Part shown: one piece after another, positions 17,995 through 26,673 of the stretch
Numbering within the stretch: the first letter of the stretch is position 1
Layout: each line of letters begins with the position of its first letter
Origin: Acidobacteriota bacterium
Lineage (GTDB): Bacteria; Acidobacteriota; Terriglobia; Bryobacterales; UBA6623
DNA: 64,000 nucleotides
Direction of reading: 5' to 3'
Assembly: GCA_027592785.1 (NCBI GenBank)
Contig: JAQCLD010000008.1
Span: forward strand, 1-64,000
Notes under the pieces: generated by a model
Seen by the model: only the letters and a program-made list of their open reading frames with translations
Told to the model about the DNA's origin: nothing
The model's database searches: none
Program-made: the position numbers and the translations under genes

Positions 17995-19929
17995 ATGGTC
18001 CACGTAACTCTGCCTGACGGCAGCGTCAAAGAAGTCGAAGCGGGCGCGACCCCGTTTCAAATTGCCGAGTCGATCAGCCCCCGTCTAGCGAGTGCCGCGT
18101 TGGTCGCTGAACTCGACGGCAAGCTGGTCGATCTGACCGAGCCGATTACGGCCGACGCGAAGCTGCGTTTGCTGACGGATCGTGATGAGGAGGCCTTGCA
18201 GGTCTACCGCCACACGAGCGCGCATCTGCTGGCTGCCGCGGTGCTGGAACTGTATCCCGAGACCAAGCTGGGCGTCGGTCCGCCGACGGACACCGGCTTC
18301 TTCTACGACATGCAGCGCGATCAGCCGTTCACTCCCGAAGACCTGGAGAAGATCGAGCAACAGATGCAGAGGATCGTCGACCGCGACGAGCCCAACCGCC
18401 GCGTCTGGATGGATCGCGACGAAGCGCTGAAGCTCTACCAAGAGCAAGGCGACACGATGAAGTGTGAGTTGATCACCGAGAAGACCGACGACCCGAAGGT
18501 GTCGATCTATAAGACCGGCGATAAATTCAACGACTTCTGCCGCGGGCCGCACGTCCCCTCGATGGGCCGCATCAAGGCTTTCAAGCTGCTGTCTGTTGCG
18601 GGCTCCTACTGGAAGGGCGACGAACGTAACGCGCGGCTGCAGCGGGTTTACGGCACATCGTTTTTCTCGAAGAAGGATCTCGCAAAATACCTCAATCAGA
18701 TTGAGGAAGCCAAGAAGCGCGACCACCGCAAGCTCGGCAAAGAACTCGACCTGTTCTCGGTGCAAGAGACCGCCGGGCCCGGCTTGATTTTTTGGCATCC
18801 GAAGGGCGGCTTGGTCCGCAAGTTGATCGAAGACTGGTTGCGCGATCAATACCTGGCACGCGGCTACGGGTTGGTGTTTACGCCGCATGTGGCCAAGCGC
18901 GAGTTGTGGAAGATATCCGGCCACGCGGACTTCTATTCGGATGACATGTTCAAGCCGATGGAGCTGGACGACATCGAGTACCAGCTCAGGCCGATGAACT
19001 GCCCGTTCCACATCTTGATCTACAAAGACACGCTGCGCAGCTATCGCGACCTGCCGGTGCGCCTGGGCGAGTTGGGCACGGTGTATCGCTACGAGCGCTC
19101 GGGCGTGATGCACGGACTGTTGCGCGTGCGCGGCTTTACGCAAGACGACGCGCATATTTTCTGCACGCCCGAGCAAGTGACCGACGAAGTGGTCGGTTGC
19201 GTCGACTTCGCGCTGGATGTGCTGAAGACGTTCGGCTTTGAAGACTACACGGTGGAGCTCTCCACCTGGGACGGCGGCGCCAGCGGCAAATATGCGGGCG
19301 ACCCGGAAGAATGGGAGCGCGCCGAGAAGGGCCTGAAAGACGCTTTGGCGCAGCGCGGCATTGAAGCGAAAGTGATGCCGGACGAAGCGGCCTTCTACGG
19401 CCCGAAGATCGACGTCAAGATGGTCGACGCGATTGGCCGTTCGTGGCAGCTGTCGACTGTGCAGTTCGACTTCAACCTGCCGCGCCGGTTTGAGTTGGAG
19501 TACGTCGCTGAAGACGGCGCCAAGCATCGCCCCTTCATGGTGCACCGCGCCTTGTTGGGGTCTGTTGAGCGTTTCATGGGCGTGCTGATCGAGCACTACG
19601 CCGGAGCCTTCCCGACGTGGCTGGCGCCGTTGCAGGTGAAGGTGCTGCCGATCACCGACGCTCAGTTGGACTACGCTCGATCCGTTGCGGCGAAGCTCAT
19701 CGCTGCAGGCGTACGCGCCGACGTCGACGAACGCAACGAGAAGGTCGGCTTCAAGATTCGCGAAGCGACGATCGAGAAAGTTCCCTACATGCTTGTTGTC
19801 GGAGCCAAAGAAGCCGAGGCAGGCAAGGTCGCTGTGCGCGAACGCAAGGCGGGCGACAAGGGCCAATTGACTGTCGAAGAATTCCTGGGGCCGCTGCTCG
19901 AAGAGATCGCTGAGAAGCGCGTTTCCTAA
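17995..19929 (+). CDS. thrS: Threonyl-tRNA synthetase
   Basis: TGS domain start VHVTLPDGSVKEVEAG; HTSAHLLAAAVLELYP; RPMNCPFHILIYK; ERSGVMHGLLRVRGFTQDDAHIFC. Confidence 0.97.
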   Translation: MVHVTLPDGSVKEVEAGATPFQIAESISPRLASAALVAELDGKLVDLTEPITADAKLRLLTDRDEEALQVYRHTSAHLLAAAVLELYPETKLGVGPPTDTGFFYDMQRDQPFTPEDLEKIEQQMQRIVDRDEPNRRVWMDRDEALKLYQEQGDTMKCELITEKTDDPKVSIYKTGDKFNDFCRGPHVPSMGRIKAFKLLSVAGSYWKGDERNARLQRVYGTSFFSKKDLAKYLNQIEEAKKRDHRKLGKELDLFSVQETAGPGLIFWHPKGGLVRKLIEDWLRDQYLARGYGLVFTPHVAKRELWKISGHADFYSDDMFKPMELDDIEYQLRPMNCPFHILIYKDTLRSYRDLPVRLGELGTVYRYERSGVMHGLLRVRGFTQDDAHIFCTPEQVTDEVVGCVDFALDVLKTFGFEDYTVELSTWDGGASGKYAGDPEEWERAEKGLKDALAQRGIEAKVMPDEAAFYGPKIDVKMVDAIGRSWQLSTVQFDFNLPRRFELEYVAEDGAKHRPFMVHRALLGSVERFMGVLIEHYAGAFPTWLAPLQVKVLPITDAQLDYARSVAAKLIAAGVRADVDERNEKVGFKIREATIEKVPYMLVVGAKEAEAGKVAVRERKAGDKGQLTVEEFLGPLLEEIAEKRVS

Positions 19930-19946
19930 CTAGCCGAGCGAGCCCA

Positions 19947-20918
19947 TCAGATGTCGCGGACGCAACGGAAGCCGATGTTGCCGGCAGCGCTGTCGGGCGT
20001 GTTGCCCGTGCGTGCGCCGAGGCGATAGCGGTTGCAGTAGGACTCGTGGCACAGATAGGAGCCGCCCTTCATCACTCGCCTCGTGCCGCTGGTTGGACCG
20101 ACGGGGTTAAATGGATTGGCATCGACGTGATAGTCGGCGCTGAACCAGTCCGCGGTCCATTCCCAGACGTTGCCGATGGAGGAGAGCATGCCGTAGGGGT
20201 TGGCGGGGAAAGCGTCCACTGGAGCGACGCCTGAGTAGCCGTCGGCAGCGGTGTCTTGGTCGGGGAAGCGGCCCTGGAAGACGTTGCACAGGTGCTTGCC
20301 GTCGGGTTCGAGGTCGTCGCCCCACCAGAAGAGTTGTTGTTCGGTGCCGCCGCGTTGGGCGTATTCGAACTCGGCCTCGGTGGCGATTCTCTTGCCGGCC
20401 CAGTCGGCGTAGGCGGCGGCGTCGTCCCAGGAGACGTGCGTGACGGGATAGTTTTCGAGGCCCTCGATGGAGGAGTCCGGGCCTTCGGGATGCGCCCAGT
20501 CGGAACCAGGAACCTTGCACCACCATTGGGCGGCCAGCACGGTGTCTTCGACTAGTTGCTTGTAGCGCTCGCCTGCAAGGTGGCCCTGGAACACGAACGA
20601 CCAGCCGAAGCGCTCGGAGTCGGTCTGGTAGCCGGTTGCTTTAACGAAGCGGGCGAACTCCTCCGTGGTGACCGGATGGGCGTCGATCCAGAAAGGGTCG
20701 ATGCGTATCTGGCGCACCGGGCCTTCGCCGTCGGCGGGGAACCCTTTGTCGTGGTCCGTGCCCATGAGGAACTTGCCGCCGTCGAGGCGTAGCATGCCGG
20801 CGGTTTCGCCGATGGTCGTGCGGCGACGCGTCCGCGATGCCGCGCGGGATTCTTCGAGGTGCGCGGCGTGCTCCATGGTGGGCGCGCAGCAGGCCTTCTT
20901 GTGCGCAGGTAAGCTCAT
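19947..20918 (-). CDS. Formylglycine-generating enzyme (SUMF1/FGE family)
   Basis: GGKFLMGTD, NVWEWTADWF, MKGGSYLCHESYCNRYRLGARTGNTPDSAAGNIGFRCVRD with both FGE-type active-site Cys. Confidence 0.92.
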   Translation of the reverse strand: MSLPAHKKACCAPTMEHAAHLEESRAASRTRRRTTIGETAGMLRLDGGKFLMGTDHDKGFPADGEGPVRQIRIDPFWIDAHPVTTEEFARFVKATGYQTDSERFGWSFVFQGHLAGERYKQLVEDTVLAAQWWCKVPGSDWAHPEGPDSSIEGLENYPVTHVSWDDAAAYADWAGKRIATEAEFEYAQRGGTEQQLFWWGDDLEPDGKHLCNVFQGRFPDQDTAADGYSGVAPVDAFPANPYGMLSSIGNVWEWTADWFSADYHVDANPFNPVGPTSGTRRVMKGGSYLCHESYCNRYRLGARTGNTPDSAAGNIGFRCVRDI

Positions 20919-21802
20919 GCGTCGGCTGTTGCGGAGAAGTCCACAGTGGCGGCGGCGCGAGCCTTGTCGATAAAGGCTTCGAGCACTTCGTTCCGCCGCA
21001 GTGTCATGATCTCGCCCGCGACCAGGTCGCGAACTTCGCTAAGCGGCCGTTGGCTTTCGGGACGGCTGTCGAGGACCTTGACGATGTGGAACCCGAAAGT
21101 GGTTTTGAAGGGGGCGCTGACTTGTCCTACTTGAAGACCGAAGGCGACTTCGTCGAAGCGGGGCACCATTCGTCCGCGCGGGAACCAGCCAAGTTCGGCG
21201 GGGGCGTCGGAGTGCTTTTCGGCGACCTCGATGAAATCGGCGCCGGCGTTGAGCTCGGCTTTGGCTTCTTCAACGGCCTTCTTGGCGTCCACGGCGGTGA
21301 CTTCTTCGTTGACGCTCTTGAGGATGTGGGCGGCGTTGACGCTTTCGGGTACGCGGAATTGGCTGCGGCGCTTGCGGTAGAACTCGGCGATGTCTTTTTG
21401 CTTCGGGGGCTTGAGGTGAGCGGTAAGGGCGTTGACCAGCTTCTCGATCTTCGCTTCGGCTTCGGCGTCTTCGCGGGCTTGTTCTTCGGTCAACCCGGCT
21501 TCGTCGAATTTCTCTCTACCGCCGAAGCGCTCAACGGTTTCCGCGACGGCCTTTTCCAGCACGTCGTCGGGGACAGGTTCGGGGTTCTTGCAGGCTTCCT
21601 GGCGCAACAACATGCGCTCGACAACGTTCTCTTGAGCCCACTCGGCGGCCTTCGCGCGCATGGCCTCAGGGGTGGAGAAGCCGTAGCGCTCCAGTTGTTC
21701 GGGCGGGAGTTGCTGGAAGCGCCCCATGAGCGCGTTCATTTCGGCTTCTAGCGCGCCCTCGGGAGCCGCTTCGCCGTTTACTTTCAGAGTCACGATGACC
21801 AT
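20915..21802 (-). CDS. PpiC/SurA-type peptidylprolyl isomerase
   Basis: VNAAHILKSVNEEVTAVDAKKAVEEAKAELNAGADFIEVAEKHSDAPAELGWFPRGRMVPRFDEVAFGLQVGQVSAPFKTTFGFHIVKV. Confidence 0.88.
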   Translation of the reverse strand: MVIVTLKVNGEAAPEGALEAEMNALMGRFQQLPPEQLERYGFSTPEAMRAKAAEWAQENVVERMLLRQEACKNPEPVPDDVLEKAVAETVERFGGREKFDEAGLTEEQAREDAEAEAKIEKLVNALTAHLKPPKQKDIAEFYRKRRSQFRVPESVNAAHILKSVNEEVTAVDAKKAVEEAKAELNAGADFIEVAEKHSDAPAELGWFPRGRMVPRFDEVAFGLQVGQVSAPFKTTFGFHIVKVLDSRPESQRPLSEVRDLVAGEIMTLRRNEVLEAFIDKARAAATVDFSATADA

Positions 21803-21823
21803 TTTACGCTGCTGGGGGTGAGG

Positions 21824-21942
21824 GGCTAAAGCCGTGGCCTGCGGGTAAGCCCGCTGAAGCGGGCTGGGAGGAGGGACAGGAGCCGGGCTCGTGTAACCAG
21901 GCCTAAAGTCCTGGCCTAACCATGAGCCCCCTGAAGGGGGCT
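21824..21942. repeat. Cluster of four short hairpins with xGAA/AA-type loops
   Basis: ggct-aa-agcc (21824-21833), agcccgc-tgaa-gcgggct (21848-21865), ccagg..cctgg (21897-21914), agccccc-tgaa-gggggct (21925-21942). Confidence 0.7.
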
Positions 21943-22011
21943 GAAAGCGCGGGGGCGAGGTTCCTATCGTGCGTTGTCGGCTACAGTGGACCCTGAGGAC
22001 GATGGAGACCT

Positions 22012-22332
22012 ATGTTGCACCGAGGGCCGCTGGCGCTAAAGGCATTAGGTTGGGGCGTGCTTGGAGGTTTGGCGTGCTTCGCCTTCCAGGCGATATTGAC
22101 GATGGCTGTGGTCCTCGCCATCCAAGTAGTGGTGTCTGGAGACGCGTTAGCGGACCGGGCGGCTGGCCTGGGTCGATACTATGCGCCGTTGTTTTCTGCG
22201 GTCTTGTTGGTCTTGGCCTTGGCCGTGGGTGTAGCGATTAGAAAGCGTCGGAAGGCCTTTGTGGTTGGTTGGTTCATTTTAGTAGGCCTCCGTGCGATTC
22301 AAGTCTGTTACTCCTGGCTTGACGCTGCGTAG
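22012..22332 (+). CDS. Small hypothetical membrane protein
   Basis: Several hydrophobic segments (ACFAFQAILTMAVVLAIQVVV; LFSAVLLVLALAVGVAI; VGWFILVGL). Confidence 0.5.
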   Translation: MLHRGPLALKALGWGVLGGLACFAFQAILTMAVVLAIQVVVSGDALADRAAGLGRYYAPLFSAVLLVLALAVGVAIRKRRKAFVVGWFILVGLRAIQVCYSWLDAA

Positions 22333-22453
22333 CCTCCGAATATTTCTGGCTCTTGGCTCCCAAACGAAGCGTCACCTGCCGGATCAACAGCTTGGTGCGG
22401 GCGGCGACAGGCAAGCTTGACTGGCCCCTGCTGCTGTTATCATATTCGGCGGC

Positions 22454-24310
22454 ATGAAAACTCTGACTAGTTTGCTCTTGTTCGCCGCGACGCTTGCGGC
22501 TCAGCCCGGCCTTAAGGTCGATACGCCGATGGCGCCGCCGGATTGGGCGCTGATGGAGAGGGCCTTGCTCGATGCCAACTCCGAGGCAGTCGAGGAGTTT
22601 GCCGACAAATACATCGATGAGCGCGGATATCTGGCGCACACGCCGCGTTGGGGCACGCTGGACGGTCCCGATGACGCCATCGAGACCTATTACAACTGGA
22701 CGCTGCTGCACGCGTTGGGCGGATCCGACGGCGTGCTGGAGGCGTTCAAGAAGGGCTACGAAGGACACCTGCGGCAGTACGGCGAGTTGCGCACCAAGGA
22801 TACCGAGTTGGCCGCGAACGGGGCCTATCACAAGGACTTCATCACCTCTTCTGACTGGTTTCATACGGCTGAGGGTATGCGCGCGTTCTTTCTGTGGGGA
22901 CTGTCGGAGCCGAACAATCCGGCGTTGGTGAACCGCATGAAGCGTTTCGCCGCCATGTATATCGGCGAGGACCCGGAGGCCCCGAATTACGATCCCGAGA
23001 AGAAGATCATCAAGAGCTTCTGGAACGGTTCGATGGGGCCGATGATGCGTCAGGCGACGCTCTATGACTGGGTGGGCGACGCGATACCGGGTACCTTCCA
23101 CCTGCTGCATAACCCCGCGAGGTCTTCTCAGATGTTGAATCTGATGGAGTGGTATCCGCGTATGTTGGCGCACTGCACGGAGTATCTGGATACGCTCGGC
23201 GATACATTTTTGAATATGGCGTCAACCTTGCTGACCGTGAACGCTTACGCGCTTACTGGGGACGAGAAGTATCGAGACTGGACGCTTGAATACATGGATG
23301 CCTGGAAGGAGCGCGCCGCGGCCGCGGGCGGCATGATCCCCTCGAACATCGGGCTCGACGGATCGCTCGGCGGCGAGCACAACGGCCAGTGGTGGAAGGG
23401 CACTTACGGCTGGAACTTCACAATTTTCGACGGCGAACTGGAGCAGATCGCGGACCGCAACTATTGGCACGTGTCAATTTTTGCCGGTTTCGCGAACGCC
23501 TTGCTGTTTACCGGCGATCAGTCGTACATCGACGTGCTGCGGCGCCAGATGGATCTGTTCTACGAGAACAAGAGGGTCGAGAACGGCAAGACGCTGTTGC
23601 CGCAGATGTACGGCGATCCGCGCGGCTACAAATACGATGGCGAGCCGGAGTGGTACCGCTACACGGGCAATATGCATACGGATCGACTGACGGAGATCTA
23701 TCTGTGGTCGATGAAGCGCAGCGACTTGGAGCGCATCCCGACCGACACAGGTTGGGTCGGCTTTTTAGAAGGCAATAACCCGAGCTATCCGGTGCAGGCG
23801 ATGCAGCGGGACATGGAGTACATTCGCAGGCGAATGGAGAGAGTGCGCACCGATCAGACTACCGCCGACACGCGGCTTGCGGACTACTTGCTCAACTTGG
23901 TTCCGGCGACCACCGATACTCTCACCGAGCTGACGACGGGCGGCTTTTTCGCGAATGGAAGGGTGTGGGTGTTGCATAGCCGCTTGCGCTACTTTGACCC
24001 AGTGAATCAGCGCAGCGGGCTGCCCCAGGATGTGGCGGCGCTGGTCGAGAAACTGACGGATGACTCGGTTGTGGTGACTCTGGTGAATACAAATCAGGTT
24101 ACGGCGCGAACAGTCGACGTGCAGGCGGGCGGCTATGGCGAGCATCAGTTCACAGGCGTCTCGTGGGACGGCGGCGAAAAGGAACTCGATTCGCAGACGC
24201 TCTCTGTGCGGCTCGAACCGGGCAGCGGCACCAAGCTGACCTTGAGCATGAAGCGCTATGTGAACCAGCCGAGTTTGGCGCAGCCCTGGAACCCGGCTTG
24301 GGTGAACTAA
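22454..24310 (+). CDS. Secreted hypothetical protein, probable alpha/alpha-toroid (glycoside hydrolase/lyase-like)
   Basis: Signal peptide MKTLTSLLLFAATLAA; Trp/Tyr-rich helical repeats; full-length 618 aa ORF. Confidence 0.65.
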   Translation: MKTLTSLLLFAATLAAQPGLKVDTPMAPPDWALMERALLDANSEAVEEFADKYIDERGYLAHTPRWGTLDGPDDAIETYYNWTLLHALGGSDGVLEAFKKGYEGHLRQYGELRTKDTELAANGAYHKDFITSSDWFHTAEGMRAFFLWGLSEPNNPALVNRMKRFAAMYIGEDPEAPNYDPEKKIIKSFWNGSMGPMMRQATLYDWVGDAIPGTFHLLHNPARSSQMLNLMEWYPRMLAHCTEYLDTLGDTFLNMASTLLTVNAYALTGDEKYRDWTLEYMDAWKERAAAAGGMIPSNIGLDGSLGGEHNGQWWKGTYGWNFTIFDGELEQIADRNYWHVSIFAGFANALLFTGDQSYIDVLRRQMDLFYENKRVENGKTLLPQMYGDPRGYKYDGEPEWYRYTGNMHTDRLTEIYLWSMKRSDLERIPTDTGWVGFLEGNNPSYPVQAMQRDMEYIRRRMERVRTDQTTADTRLADYLLNLVPATTDTLTELTTGGFFANGRVWVLHSRLRYFDPVNQRSGLPQDVAALVEKLTDDSVVVTLVNTNQVTARTVDVQAGGYGEHQFTGVSWDGGEKELDSQTLSVRLEPGSGTKLTLSMKRYVNQPSLAQPWNPAWVN

Positions 24311-24318
24311 CCGTTGCG

Positions 24319-24395
24319 ACTAGCGAAGGAGCATGGACTCGCGTCCATGGCTCGGGTTGAGCGAGGGCACGTCACGGGGCGTAAGGTTCGCTAGT
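24319..24395. other. 77-nt structured intergenic element
   Basis: Terminal perfect 9-bp IR ACTAGCGAA/TTCGCTAGT (24319-24327, 24387-24395) enclosing hairpin CATGGAC-TCGC-GTCCATG (24332-24349). Confidence 0.5.
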
Positions 24396-25186
24396 TAGTT
24401 GCGTCGGCAGATGCCTCGAGAGGAACTGCGTACGAAGGCGAGCAAGTTTTCAATGTGTTCGCCCCTGCATGCGGATTCGATCTGAGTGAGCGCCTCGTCG
24501 AGCGGGCCCGGCGAAAGGAATAACAGGCGGAAGGCCTTCTTGAGCGGCGCCAGTTCGCTTTGCGTGAATCCGGCGCGGCGCAGCCCAACTGCATTGACGC
24601 CTATCGGGGTGACGTCGAAGCCGCTGTAGAGGAAGTAGGGCGGCACGTCTTTGTTGACGCGCGTGTTTCCGCCGATCATGGCCAGATCGCCGATCTTCGA
24701 GAACTGGTGCACGACAACGCCGCCGGAGAGGAAAGCGCGATTGCCGATCTCGACAAAGCCCGCGATCAGCGCGCAACTGGCGACGACGTTATCGTCGCCG
24801 ATGACGCAGTTGTGAGCGATGTGGCCGGACGTCATGATGTAGTTGCGGTTGCCGATGACGGTCGTTGACTCGGGCTGGGTGCCGCGGCTGATGGTGTAGT
24901 GTTCGCGAATGACGTTGTCGTCGCCGATCACGAGAAAGCTGCGCTCGCCGCTGAAGTTCTTGTCGAGCGGATCGGTTCCGAGTACGGTTCCCGCTGAGAT
25001 CGAGTTGTTCTTGCCTAGCGTCGTCCAGCGCTTGATGTAGACGTGCGGCTCGATACGGCAGCCCTCGCCGATGACCACGTCGTCTTCGATGACGCAAAAG
25101 TCCGCGATCCGAACGCCGGGGCCGATGACGGCTCCGGGCGCGACGCGAGCGGTGGCGGCGACCTGTGCCGAGGGATCAATAGGCAT
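24395..25186 (-). CDS. lpxA: Acyl-ACP--UDP-N-acetylglucosamine O-acyltransferase
   Basis: Hexapeptide repeats; VYIKRWTTLGKNNSISAGTVLGTDPLDKNFSGERSFLVIGDDNVIREHYTISRGT; HIAHNCVIGDDNVVASCALIAG. Confidence 0.92.
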   Translation of the reverse strand: MPIDPSAQVAATARVAPGAVIGPGVRIADFCVIEDDVVIGEGCRIEPHVYIKRWTTLGKNNSISAGTVLGTDPLDKNFSGERSFLVIGDDNVIREHYTISRGTQPESTTVIGNRNYIMTSGHIAHNCVIGDDNVVASCALIAGFVEIGNRAFLSGGVVVHQFSKIGDLAMIGGNTRVNKDVPPYFLYSGFDVTPIGVNAVGLRRAGFTQSELAPLKKAFRLLFLSPGPLDEALTQIESACRGEHIENLLAFVRSSSRGICRRN

Positions 25187-25194
25187 GCCGCGGG

Positions 25195-26673
25195 TTACTC
25201 GAAGACGTGATCCGCCGGTACGATCTCGATCGCTCCGAGGTCCAGCTTATAGTTCCTGATCAACAAGTCTTCGGCTCGCACGGCTTCAGCCGGGGGCGAA
25301 GCGTAGGCGGGCCTGGCATCGTTGGCTAGTATCCGCCGCCGGAATCCCTGGGCGTCCTGCGTAGTGACGATGACGTCCAGATCCGTCGCGCGCAAATGAT
25401 CTTTGATCGCTTTGTTCACAGCCTCGCGGGTCAGCCCATCGAGCTGCCCTTTGAACCACGAATTAAATTCGCCCGTGCCGTAGTACTGACTGTCTAGCGA
25501 GTAACCTAGTTGGTCGTCCTGAGTTTGTGTAAGCAGATTGACGTTCTTGGAGAGGAACAACTTGGTGGCTTGAAAGTCTTCTTCACTGATGCCTTCGCGA
25601 ATCAGCTTATCGAGTTCGTACAGGGCAATCTTCAGTGCGAAGGGGCCGTTCTCGGGCTGAACCGGGCGAATCCAGATCTGGAAGATTTGCTGTCGCCGCG
25701 CCAGATTCGCGTCGGGTTGAAATTGGTACATGCCGCGCGGGAAGTACTCGATGTAGGCGTAGTTGCCGTAGTTCATGCCCCGGATTTCGCGGATCTGTTG
25801 GAAGAGCAAACTCTTCGACGAGCGGTGTTGGCCAAAGTACGATTGCATCAGCTTTAAGGCTGGCCAATCTGGATGGGAGCGCGTCACGTCGATAGGGAAC
25901 CCAATCGAGAGCAATGTGGAGCGCGTGTCTTTCTGCAAGATGTGGACAGCGGTCTTCTTGGCTGCCGTCGGCGCAGGCAACTCGACCGGTCCTGGCGCGT
26001 CGGCGGCGAGCGTTTCGAAGTCAGCCTTGACGCGGGCGGGGAAGTCGGCAGGGTAGCCGCCGGAGATGGCGATGATGACGTTGTCGCTGCGGTAGTTCGA
26101 GCCGTAGAAGTCCTTCAAGTCGCCGATGGTCATGGCCTCAAGCGCGGAGACGTTGCCGCTGTTGTGGTGGCCGTAAGGGTGCTCGGGGCCGTAGATCGTC
26201 AGGTAGAGCGTCTCTTTGCCGAGTTCCTCTTCGTTGTTGCCGCGCAGGCCGATGCGCAGGAAGTTAATCGCATCGTCCTTGAGGCGCCGGAAATCGTCTT
26301 CGCGCCAGCCGGGTTCGAGCAGCATCTCTTTGAGCGTCGAGTAGTAGGCTTCGAGATTCTCGACGTGGGTCGTACCGGAAAAAACGGTCATCTCCTTGTC
26401 GACTTGCGAGCCCACTGAGGCGGCCATGGGGAACATCTGCTCGACGATCTGGTCGTAGGTGCGTTTGGCCGTGCCTCCTTGAGAGAGCATTGAGGCGGCG
26501 AGTGACGCGGCGCCTTCTTTGCCCTTGGGGTCAGCGGCGGCCCCGGTGCGGAACAAGATGCGAAACGAGACGAGCGGCGACTCGCTGGGCTGCAGCAGCG
26601 TCTCGGCAGCCGGCGCTACGTGCGACAGCGAAAGAGCCAGTGCCGAAGTTAGAAGAAAGTTGCGGAAACTCAT
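25195..26673 (-). CDS. M16 family peptidase-like protein, probably non-catalytic subunit
   Basis: M16 fold, LVSFRILFRTGAAADPKGKEGAASLAASMLSQGGT but no HxxEH motif. Confidence 0.8.
   Translation of the reverse strand: MSFRNFLLTSALALSLSHVAPAAETLLQPSESPLVSFRILFRTGAAADPKGKEGAASLAASMLSQGGTAKRTYDQIVEQMFPMAASVGSQVDKEMTVFSGTTHVENLEAYYSTLKEMLLEPGWREDDFRRLKDDAINFLRIGLRGNNEEELGKETLYLTIYGPEHPYGHHNSGNVSALEAMTIGDLKDFYGSNYRSDNVIIAISGGYPADFPARVKADFETLAADAPGPVELPAPTAAKKTAVHILQKDTRSTLLSIGFPIDVTRSHPDWPALKLMQSYFGQHRSSKSLLFQQIREIRGMNYGNYAYIEYFPRGMYQFQPDANLARRQQIFQIWIRPVQPENGPFALKIALYELDKLIREGISEEDFQATKLFLSKNVNLLTQTQDDQLGYSLDSQYYGTGEFNSWFKGQLDGLTREAVNKAIKDHLRATDLDVIVTTQDAQGFRRRILANDARPAYASPPAEAVRAEDLLIRNYKLDLGAIEIVPADHVFE

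Noticed and set aside
18085-19866. 593-aa minus-strand ORF
   Set aside because: Antisense to thrS; no recognisable motifs.
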